Assembly (NCBI GenBank): GCA_009924535.1
Contig: RFRI01000011.1
Location: forward strand, 1 to 13,833
Reading direction: 5' to 3'
Origin: Verrucomicrobiota bacterium
GTDB lineage: Bacteria > Verrucomicrobiota > Verrucomicrobiia > Opitutales > UBA953
DNA length: 13,833 nucleotides
A model generated the notes under the pieces. It ran no database searches. It was not told where the DNA came from and saw only the letters and a program-made list of their open reading frames with translations. A program made the position numbers and the translations under genes. Shown in pieces: positions 7,510-13,833 of the stretch. The first letter of the stretch is position 1. The number at the start of each line of letters is the position of its first letter.

Positions 7510-8043
7510 TCATTGGGCCTCGAAGACCACTTCGACCGGACAGCTGGAAAGCCTCGATAAGAGCCTGCCATGGGCCTGGAGCGGCCACCAACGGTAGAGG
7601 TGGATGTCGATGGGCTTCCAGAGGCCGACCCACCCGCAGATCATCAGGCCTTCGCGGATGAAGTTGGAGAGGCGCGGCCCGTCGGCGATCAGGTCGCGCA
7701 GGACGAGGGTGGCCGCCAGGAAGAGCAAGCCGATGAGCAGCGACGTCCGCCCTTCGCGGAATAGCTCGCCGAGGTCGCGGCGGGCGATGCGGGCGCGATA
7801 TTCGAAATAGTGCTGGATCGATTCCCGGACCAGACGGGCGGCCTCGGGGTCCTCCGGCTGTCGGAGGACCACCCGGATGCGCAGGTCGGAGTCACTTTCA
7901 TGTTCGCGCGCCCAGCTCAGGATGAACTCCTCCGCGTCATGGTCCAGGTCGCGCTCATGGAAAGGCGAAGGGTCCATGGTATTGAACAGCTGACCGACGT
8001 TGTTGAGCCTGAGTTCGATCAGGCCGGGAGCGGGGGTGGTCAT
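7510..8043 (-). CDS. Small two-helix membrane protein of unknown function
   Basis: The function is not known. With the ATG start the protein has 177 residues: a soluble N-terminal part (about 1-97) with GLIELRLNNVGQLFNTMDPSPF and a charged stretch DLDHDAEEFILSWAREH, then two hydrophobic segments at about 99-119 (SLLIGLLFLAATLVLRDLI) and 128-147 (REGLMICGWVGLWKPIDI), and a short tail containing YRWWPLQAHGRLLSRL. From memory this resembles a widespread uncharacterised bacterial family with the same PSPFHERDLD and W-P-I/L features. A TTG at 8049 would add two residues and overlap the peptidase stop, but the ATG two bases after that stop (TGAACATG) is more plausible. Tight linkage with the peptidase gene suggests co-transcription. 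An inner-membrane location is inferred. Confidence 0.8.
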   Translation of the reverse strand: MTTPAPGLIELRLNNVGQLFNTMDPSPFHERDLDHDAEEFILSWAREHESDSDLRIRVVLRQPEDPEAARLVRESIQHYFEYRARIARRDLGELFREGRTSLLIGLLFLAATLVLRDLIADGPRLSNFIREGLMICGWVGLWKPIDIHLYRWWPLQAHGRLLSRLSSCPVEVVFEAQ

Positions 8044-8045
8044 GT

Positions 8046-10259
8046 TCAAAGGGGAAGAGGCTTGCCGAGGGCCGATTCGAAGAACCGGGCGCGTTTCTCG
8101 CGCATCTCGTTCGATTCGCCGGCGCCGTGGTTGGCACCCGGGACGACGTGGAACTCGAACTGTTCCTTCTTGCCTGCGGCCAGCAAGGCATCGCGGAAAT
8201 CATAGCTGCACTTCACGTCGACGTTGGTGTCGGATTCGCCGACGGACAGGAAGAGGCGTCCGCGGAGATTCGCGGCATAGCGAGCGCAGGAATTCTCCTC
8301 GTACCAGGGGCCGATCGGGTAGCCGAGCCACTGCTCGTTCCACCAGAGCTTATCGATGCGGTTATCGTAACAACCGCAGTCCGCCGCGCCGGCCTTGTAG
8401 AAGTCGCCATGGAGCAGCATGGCGTGGGCGGTGTTCTGGCCGCCGGCGGATCCGCCGAAGATGCCGACGCGCGCGAGGTCCATGTTCGGTTCGATCTGGG
8501 CGAGGGCCTTCATCCAGGCGATCCGGTCGGGGAAGCCGCCATCCTTGAGGTTGCGCCAGCTGACCTGATGGAAGTCCTTGCCCCGGTTGTTGGTACCGCG
8601 TCCGTCCATCTGGACGACATAGAAACCCAGCATCGACAGCTCCCGATGATTGCGATGCCACCAGTTGAACGCGTGCGGCGCGAACGAACCGTGAGGGCCG
8701 GCGTAGATGTTCTCGATGACGGCGTATTTCTTCTTGGGGTCGAAGGGGTAAGGGCGCGTGACGACGCCCCAGATGTCCGTCTTGCCGTCCCGGTCCTTCG
8801 CGACGAAGGGGAGGGCGGGCATCCAGCCGGCTTTCTTGAGCGGGCCAAGGTCCGCCTCGCCGAGCTTGGCGATGGCGTGGCCGTCGATCGCGCTGCGCAG
8901 GGCGTAGGTCGGAGCCAGGTCGACCCTCGAGGCGGCGTCGATGAGCGTCCGTCGGTCAGGGGAGAACGTCACCTCATGATTGCCGTCGGTAGGCGTCAGG
9001 TCGACGATGGCACGGCCCTGGCCTGCCTTGCAGATATGCTGATGGTATGGGTTTTCGCCCGCCACGCGGCCGAGAGCGACGAAGGTGACGGTGCCGGCCT
9101 TCTCGTCGACCTTCAGCACTTCCTTCATGACCCAGGCTCCGCCGGTGACGGCGTCCAGCGTCTTGCCTGACTTCAGGTCGACCGAGTAGAGATGCAGCCA
9201 ACCGGTCCGTTCGGAAAGCCAGAGCGCACGTCCCTCGCTCAGGTCGTAACGGTAACGGGTGGCGAATGAGTAGACGAACTTCGGGTCTTCTTCGGTGAGA
9301 AGTCTGCGCCAGGAGCGCCGCTCGACGTCGTATTCGATGATGCCGTGTCCGGTGAACCCGCGCTTGATGAACTCCGAAAGCAGACGCTTCGAATCCGCGG
9401 ACCAGTCGAGACGGTCGGTGGTGTGCGCGGGCGGCAAGACCTCCGGCGTCGGGCGGGCGGCGATCTTGCCGTCGACCGAGAAGACCCACGGAATGCGCTC
9501 CGTGCGATCGTCCCCTGGTTTGTCGTATGACATCGGCTTCTTGGTCTGCTTGACGGAATCCGTGACGAGGTATTGGCGAACCGGCACCGTGCGTTCGTGC
9601 CAAAGGGCGAAATGTCGGCCATCAGGCGACCAGCTGACCGGGCCGACCCATGCGTCCTTACCTTCGATGCCGTCTTGGGTGAGCCGGCTCTCGGCATTGG
9701 GTTTCTTGAGATCGATCAGGACGACGTTACCACTGCGGAGCTCTACCTTGTGTTCGCTCGTCGGGGATTCGGCGCGAACCTTCGACGACGATAGTCGCTT
9801 GGATTCCCCGGGACCTTTGCCGGTTTTCTCAGGCATCGCGGCGTCGGACTTCTTGCCTGGTTGCGACGGGGTGAGCCTTTGGTTGGCTTCGACGATCCAT
9901 GCTTCGGTGTCGGATTCGAGTCGCACGCGGCCGTCATCCAGGGCGACGACCCGGCTGAACGGCCATTTCTTCGCCGTGACTTTGTTCTTGGTGAGTTCGG
10001 TCAACTCTGCCGTCACTTTCTCGTGGTCAAAAGCAGGACGAATCTTCCCCGTCGAGCAATCGACCAGTTTCCACGTCTGGCCTGAGGTATCCTTCCACGA
10101 GTAGACCATCAGACGACCCGAATCTGACCAGCGGACGTTCTCCGGCCGAGACATCTGGGCGGGCCAATACCAAAGGTCATACTGCTTCTGCCAATCGGCG
10201 ATATGGGTAGATTGGGCGATAGCCAGCAGCGGGGTCAGCAGCAGGAGGCGAAGCAGCAT
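8046..10259 (-). CDS. Secreted S9 family (DPP IV-like) serine peptidase
   Basis: Prolyl-oligopeptidase-clan peptidase, likely trimming peptides outside the cytoplasm; 737 residues. Seen: a signal peptide (MLLRLLLLTPLLAIAQS, probable cleavage after AIA); an N-terminal beta-propeller of the DPPIV_N type (about 25-500; RENVRW-like start, SWSPDGRHFALW, ALWLSERTGWLHLYSVD); and a C-terminal alpha/beta-hydrolase domain. The catalytic triad is readable: Ser604 in FGGSAGGQN, Asp677 in GESDTNVD and His711 in GANHGAGES. The Ser-Asp and Asp-His spacings (73 and 34) fit S9B enzymes. A Lys/Ser/Pro-rich stretch at about 130-162 looks like a disordered insert in the propeller. Whether it is a true dipeptidyl peptidase is unclear, since I could not identify the double-Glu motif. 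The gene starts 45 nt after the CxxCH gene and ends 2 nt before the small membrane protein. Confidence 0.92.
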   Translation of the reverse strand: MLLRLLLLTPLLAIAQSTHIADWQKQYDLWYWPAQMSRPENVRWSDSGRLMVYSWKDTSGQTWKLVDCSTGKIRPAFDHEKVTAELTELTKNKVTAKKWPFSRVVALDDGRVRLESDTEAWIVEANQRLTPSQPGKKSDAAMPEKTGKGPGESKRLSSSKVRAESPTSEHKVELRSGNVVLIDLKKPNAESRLTQDGIEGKDAWVGPVSWSPDGRHFALWHERTVPVRQYLVTDSVKQTKKPMSYDKPGDDRTERIPWVFSVDGKIAARPTPEVLPPAHTTDRLDWSADSKRLLSEFIKRGFTGHGIIEYDVERRSWRRLLTEEDPKFVYSFATRYRYDLSEGRALWLSERTGWLHLYSVDLKSGKTLDAVTGGAWVMKEVLKVDEKAGTVTFVALGRVAGENPYHQHICKAGQGRAIVDLTPTDGNHEVTFSPDRRTLIDAASRVDLAPTYALRSAIDGHAIAKLGEADLGPLKKAGWMPALPFVAKDRDGKTDIWGVVTRPYPFDPKKKYAVIENIYAGPHGSFAPHAFNWWHRNHRELSMLGFYVVQMDGRGTNNRGKDFHQVSWRNLKDGGFPDRIAWMKALAQIEPNMDLARVGIFGGSAGGQNTAHAMLLHGDFYKAGAADCGCYDNRIDKLWWNEQWLGYPIGPWYEENSCARYAANLRGRLFLSVGESDTNVDVKCSYDFRDALLAAGKKEQFEFHVVPGANHGAGESNEMREKRARFFESALGKPLPL

Positions 10260-10304
10260 GCGCCTATTTCAGGCCAACCGACGAAGGACTCAACCACGCA
10301 GAGT

Positions 10305-13300
10305 CTATTTCTTCGTCTTATTGGATTTCGGAGCCTTGGGCTTCAGGCCGGAAAGGTAGGCGACGACATCACGGATCTCTTCAGGAGTCAGGATGCCTAG
10401 CATGGGCGGCATCACCGAGACAGGCGGGGTCCGCGAGGCGATCGACGCGACGGAAATCTTCCGGGTCTTCCCGTCAGGGAGTTTGAAATCAAGGGTCTTG
10501 GCGCTCTCTTTGGTGACGCTGCCGGCCAGGGTCGTGCCATCTTTGAGGACGATGGTTTCGATGCCGAAGCCCTGCACGATCTTCGCGGACGGTTCGACCA
10601 GTGATTCGGCAAGTTCATCCTTGGTGCGCTGTCCGCCGACCTGTCGGAGGATGGGGCCGACCTCGCTGCCCTCGTCGGATTCGACACGATGACAAGCGAT
10701 GCAGTTCGCTCCGAGGTGACCGTTGATGATCGCCTTGCCTCGGACCGCGTCGCCGCCGTCGGTGAGCAATTCGTAGGGCAGATCGGGCGACGCCATCTTA
10801 AGGCCGCCTTTCGGAGAGGCGGCGAGGTACTTCCTGAGGGCGCTGACGATTTCGGTCGAACCTGATTCGCGGGCCAGGGTGAAGACGTCCAGCTTGAGAC
10901 CGGCGTCGAGCTTACGGGCGGCCAGACGGTCGACAAGTTCCTGCACCAGCTTGGCCGAGCCGACGTCGGAGCGGCCGCGGAGGGCGGCGACGACGGCCTG
11001 TTTCTCGGGAATCTTGGCGGACTTGGAGTCGACGATCAGGCGGGCGACCTCCATGGCTGATCGGGGGTCACGTACGAAAAGCTGGGTGACGGCTTCGATG
11101 CGGACTTCCGACGGATTGCCTTCGCCGGCGGCGGAGCGAAGCGTGCGGACGATCGCATCAGGCTCGATCGACTTGCGGCCGAGCAGACGCAGGGTCTGCA
11201 ACCTCACGGCCGGGGCGGCCTTGAGGTCTTCCGCCAGCGCGAGCAGGACGGGGAAGGGCAGATCCAGTTCGTACTTCACCAAGAGCTCGAGCGCGGCGGC
11301 ACGTTCGTCAGCTTTCTGGATGGCCAGGAGGTCGGCTTGCCTCGTCTTAAGGATGCGGGTGATCGACGTCTTGTCGCGTGCGGCATATTTCTTGGCGGTG
11401 CCGTCGACGAGGTCGAGGACCGGCGGCAGGTCGAAGACCAGCATGGCCTGCAAGGCCTCGGAGCGCAGGATCGAACCATCCGGCTGCTTCAGCGTCCACG
11501 CGAGAAGCCGGGAAATGGCGGCTTCGTCTCCCTGGCGTAGGTTCGCATTGAGGGCTCGGCGGGCCGCATGGAACGGCAGGTCAACCTTTCCGAAGGATTC
11601 GGCCAGGGCACCGGCGGCGGCAGGGATGCCTTCGTCGTCGTGGATCGCCCGGGCGGCTTCGGTGACGACCTCGGGGTTGGCATGCTGGAGGAGCCCGCCA
11701 AGCAGCGGGGACTTCTGTCGGGCCAGCGCCAGCGTGGCGAAGACGGCTTGGGCGCCGGACTCAGCTCGGGCCTTGGCCAGCAGGATTTCAGCGGTCTGCG
11801 TCGCGGCCAGACCGGATACGAGGCCATGACGGAGCCACGGGAGGCGCAGGTCAGCCTCGGCGTCCTGTAGGAACGAGTCGAACGGCACCTTGCCGCCGAG
11901 TCTGCCCAGGGTGATGCCGGCTTGGGTGCGGACGCGTAGGTCCTTCTGCGCGAGTTGCGCGGCCACTCTGGAGATCAGGGCCTCGGAGGGGGTGGCTTCG
12001 CTCAGCACCTTGAGCGACTGGACGCGGATCTCGCTGTCGTCGTCGTCCAGAAGGGAGAACGAAGTGGCAACATCTTGAAGCTTACCATGACGCACCCCCA
12101 TGCCGTAACCCCAGATGGCATGGACGCGGGCGAGACGAGGGGACGCCGGCTTCTTGGCCAAGGCGAGCATGTCATCCCATGCGCCAAGGCGATCGAGACG
12201 GAGCGAAGCATTCACGCGGACGCGCTGGTCACGGTGACCGAGCAGGGCGATTAGTTCGTCCTTGGGTATGGCTACGGAGAATGGCTGGGAAAGGATCTGT
12301 TCCGAGGTCTTGTCGATATTCGCGGCCACATCGAACCGCCAGACTGCGCCTTTGCCATCCAGCGGATACCCGCCCATCCAGTCGGCGAAGTAACCTCGTC
12401 CGTCCGTGCCCCAGGTCATGCCGATGCCCATGATGCCGCTGCTGACGACCTGAAGGTTGGTCTGCCGGAACGAATCTTGCTCAGGTTCCAAGGTGAACGC
12501 GTCCATCTTGCCCTTCGGGAACTGGTCGAGGAAGAAATGTCCGCGCAGGTCGCCGTCAAGGGCGTGGCCAGGCTCGTGCAGGAAGCCGGCGGGTCCATCG
12601 GAGTAGTTGGCGATCGGCGGGGTGATGAACAACGGTTGGTCGGCGGCGCCTTTCGGCAGCCACATGTTCTCCATCATCCAGCGGCTTTGGAGCTTCATGT
12701 ACTGGTTCTGGCAGCGCCAGCCGGAGTCGGAACATTGGAGCAGGTAGACGAGGCGTTCGCGTTCCTTCGGCTGGTCGGCGTCGTTATCCACGCCGATGAC
12801 GTTCCCGAAATCGTCGAAGGCGATCTCCTGGAGATTGCGGATGCCGGAGGCGAAGACCTCGAAACCCGCACCGTCGGGTTCGCAACGCAACACGGCGCCG
12901 CAATGAGGGAAAGAGAACTTTCGTCCTTCCTTGCTGATGACATTGGTGCCCTTGTCACCGACGGTCCAATAGATACGCCCGTCGGGTCCGAGACGCAGGC
13001 CGTGCATGTCGTGGCCGGCGTAAGCGATATGTCCGCCGAAGCCGGTCGCGACGAGTTCCTTGACGTCGGCTATGCCGTCACCGTCGGTGTCCTTGAGCCT
13101 CCAGACGTCGGGGATGGCGGTGACGTAGACCCAACCGTCGAAATACAGCACCCCGGCGGCGATCCCGGAGATGGGTGAATTGAAGCCTTCGGCGAAGACG
13201 GTGAGCTTGTCGGCGACGCCATCTCCGTCGGTGTCGGTGAGCTTATAAATGGTCTCCTTATGGAACGTGAGGTCCTTCCAGTCGATCGAGCCATCCTTGT

Positions 13301-13610
13301 TATGATCCTTCAGGCCCCCCCGCGATGATTTGAGCTTACCCGGCGCCAGCTCTCGCTGATAGAAAGCGAGTTTCTCTTCGGGCGAGGTCAGGGCGACGTC
13401 GTCAGGAATCCAGGCGGCGTGCTCGCGGATGTCCAGGTCGCCGACCTTGCGGCGCGTCGTGGAAGAGACGTAGACGCTACCGGCTTCATCGACGGAGAGG
13501 GCGACGGGGTCGGGCACGTTGAGGGCACCGGACCACTTGAAAGGCTTCACCTCGGCGCCAAGTGCCGCGAATGAGGCGACGAACAAGGCGAACGAGGGAG
13601 CGAGGCGCAC
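10305..13610 (-). CDS. PVC-type CxxCH haem protein: propeller dehydrogenase-like domain, HEAT repeats, cytochrome c domain
   Basis: A large exported protein (1101 residues) of the 'putative membrane-bound dehydrogenase' plus 'putative haem-binding' type expanded in Planctomycetes and Verrucomicrobia. Seen: a signal peptide (MRLAPSFALFVASFAALGA); a beta-propeller at about 25-430 with NHL/glucose-dehydrogenase-like features (GLRLGPDGRIYWTVGDKG; EVFASGIRNLQEIAFD); three acidic Ca2+-loop-like motifs at 102-112, 126-134 and 174-182 (DHNKDGSID, DTDGDGVAD, DTDGDGIAD); HEAT-type helical repeats at about 445-930; and a C-terminal cytochrome c domain with CIACH (970-974) and candidate axial methionines in VMPPM (1067, 1070). 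The tail is Lys-rich. It probably oxidises a sugar or alcohol in the periplasm, passing electrons to the haem; the substrate is unknown. The start is GTG, 4 nt after the upstream stop, so translational coupling is likely. Confidence 0.93.
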   Translation of the reverse strand: MRLAPSFALFVASFAALGAEVKPFKWSGALNVPDPVALSVDEAGSVYVSSTTRRKVGDLDIREHAAWIPDDVALTSPEEKLAFYQRELAPGKLKSSRGGLKDHNKDGSIDWKDLTFHKETIYKLTDTDGDGVADKLTVFAEGFNSPISGIAAGVLYFDGWVYVTAIPDVWRLKDTDGDGIADVKELVATGFGGHIAYAGHDMHGLRLGPDGRIYWTVGDKGTNVISKEGRKFSFPHCGAVLRCEPDGAGFEVFASGIRNLQEIAFDDFGNVIGVDNDADQPKERERLVYLLQCSDSGWRCQNQYMKLQSRWMMENMWLPKGAADQPLFITPPIANYSDGPAGFLHEPGHALDGDLRGHFFLDQFPKGKMDAFTLEPEQDSFRQTNLQVVSSGIMGIGMTWGTDGRGYFADWMGGYPLDGKGAVWRFDVAANIDKTSEQILSQPFSVAIPKDELIALLGHRDQRVRVNASLRLDRLGAWDDMLALAKKPASPRLARVHAIWGYGMGVRHGKLQDVATSFSLLDDDDSEIRVQSLKVLSEATPSEALISRVAAQLAQKDLRVRTQAGITLGRLGGKVPFDSFLQDAEADLRLPWLRHGLVSGLAATQTAEILLAKARAESGAQAVFATLALARQKSPLLGGLLQHANPEVVTEAARAIHDDEGIPAAAGALAESFGKVDLPFHAARRALNANLRQGDEAAISRLLAWTLKQPDGSILRSEALQAMLVFDLPPVLDLVDGTAKKYAARDKTSITRILKTRQADLLAIQKADERAAALELLVKYELDLPFPVLLALAEDLKAAPAVRLQTLRLLGRKSIEPDAIVRTLRSAAGEGNPSEVRIEAVTQLFVRDPRSAMEVARLIVDSKSAKIPEKQAVVAALRGRSDVGSAKLVQELVDRLAARKLDAGLKLDVFTLARESGSTEIVSALRKYLAASPKGGLKMASPDLPYELLTDGGDAVRGKAIINGHLGANCIACHRVESDEGSEVGPILRQVGGQRTKDELAESLVEPSAKIVQGFGIETIVLKDGTTLAGSVTKESAKTLDFKLPDGKTRKISVASIASRTPPVSVMPPMLGILTPEEIRDVVAYLSGLKPKAPKSNKTKK

Positions 13611-13614
13611 GGGA

Positions 13615-13833
13615 TCAGCGCAGGAACGCTTCGTGGAGGCCGCCGTCGACGGTGATGACCTGTCCGGTCGTCTTGCTGAGGCGATTGGTCACGAGAAGGA
13701 AGTAGGCTTCGGCCTGATCGGCGGGGGTGATGGGGTTCTTGGTCAGGGTGCGATCGGCGTAGAAGCGGGAGAGCTTCGTGGTCAGCGAATCGGTCGCCTC
13801 ATCATCGGTGTAGGGAATGTTGTACTTCGCAAG
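13615..13833 (-). CDS. Short-chain dehydrogenase C-terminus, probably of a RhaD-type aldolase/dehydrogenase fusion (partial)
   Basis: Only the last 72 residues and the TGA are inside the window; the 5' part lies beyond its right edge. The frame is open from the edge. It ends with SKTTGQVITVDGGLHEAFLR, the cofactor-domain tail of classical short-chain dehydrogenases (TG-x4-VDGG). The preceding FYADRTLTKNPITPADQAEA, together with an end in AF-L-R, resembles the C-terminus of bifunctional rhamnulose-1-phosphate aldolase/lactaldehyde dehydrogenase proteins (YuxG/RhaDE type), which commonly end in AFPR after a YRKRTLL-like motif. SDR membership is secure, while the fusion assignment is an inference from family memory. 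The stop lies 4 nt before the CxxCH gene start, suggesting one transcript. If correct, the upstream region may handle rhamnose or fucose breakdown. Confidence 0.8.
   Translation of the reverse strand, partial: LAKYNIPYTDDEATDSLTTKLSRFYADRTLTKNPITPADQAEAYFLLVTNRLSKTTGQVITVDGGLHEAFLR

Noticed and set aside
8127..9170. Long plus-strand open frame (347 codons) opposite the S9 peptidase gene
   Set aside because: It is the antisense shadow of a clearly assigned gene. The translation has a skewed composition (rich in Val, Gly, Asp, Arg), no recognisable motif and no ribosome binding site. Long antisense frames are expected in GC-rich coding DNA.
10286..10306. Inverted repeat GACTC/GAGTC just after the CxxCH gene stop
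   Set aside because: The stem is only 5 bp with a 9-nt loop and no following T-tract, and the downstream gene is 45 nt away. It is not supportable as a terminator.
1..13833. CRISPR arrays, tRNA genes, insertion sequences, attachment sites or a defence island
   Set aside because: I saw no regularly spaced repeats, no cloverleaf-like GTTCGA-type context between genes, no transposase or integrase motifs and no terminal inverted repeats; coding density leaves no gap above about 110 nt.

Overview
The window is GC-rich and densely coded, and it reads as a piece of chromosome from a PVC-superphylum bacterium, most likely a member of Verrucomicrobiota (possibly Opitutae-like). The main reason is the 1101-residue protein at 10305-13610. 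It combines a beta-propeller dehydrogenase-like domain, HEAT-type repeats and a C-terminal CxxCH haem domain, an architecture that is abundant in Planctomycetes and Verrucomicrobia and rare elsewhere. The taxonomic call is an inference from gene content only. I see no RNA gene, insertion sequence, prophage, CRISPR array, integron or defence module.

Layout. One gene is on the plus strand: a CNNM/CorC-type membrane protein with CBS domains (64-1380). It meets hisF tail to tail, and the two stop codons overlap. Everything else (1377-13833) is on the minus strand. In transcription order it runs: the 3' end of a short-chain dehydrogenase gene (edge-truncated, probably the tail of a rhamnulose-phosphate aldolase/dehydrogenase fusion); the CxxCH haem protein; a secreted S9 (DPP IV-like) serine peptidase; a small two-helix membrane protein of unknown function; a 594-residue unrecognised protein that looks helical and then beta-rich; methionyl-tRNA synthetase; isochorismate synthase; D-aminoacyl-tRNA deacylase; and HisF.

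Functional grouping. Spacing suggests two minus-strand blocks. The upstream block (13833 to about 7510) has gaps of 4, 45 and 2 nt and mixes sugar oxidation with exported proteins. It could belong to carbohydrate or deoxysugar catabolism, but only the tail of the sugar gene is visible. The downstream block (7403-1377) holds the unrecognised protein and then four housekeeping genes (metG, an isochorismate synthase gene, dtd, hisF) with gaps of 76, 0, 2 and 48 nt. These serve translation, menaquinone and histidine synthesis, so the block looks like compact housekeeping co-transcription and not one pathway. No gap between genes exceeds about 110 nt.

I did not find a convincing previously undescribed multi-gene system. 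The points most worth a second look are the unrecognised 594-residue protein, the metG/isochorismate synthase junction (same frame, TGA followed directly by TTG), a methionyl-tRNA synthetase with a KASKS loop and no zinc-knuckle cysteines, and the near absence of Shine-Dalgarno sequences in front of all nine visible gene starts.
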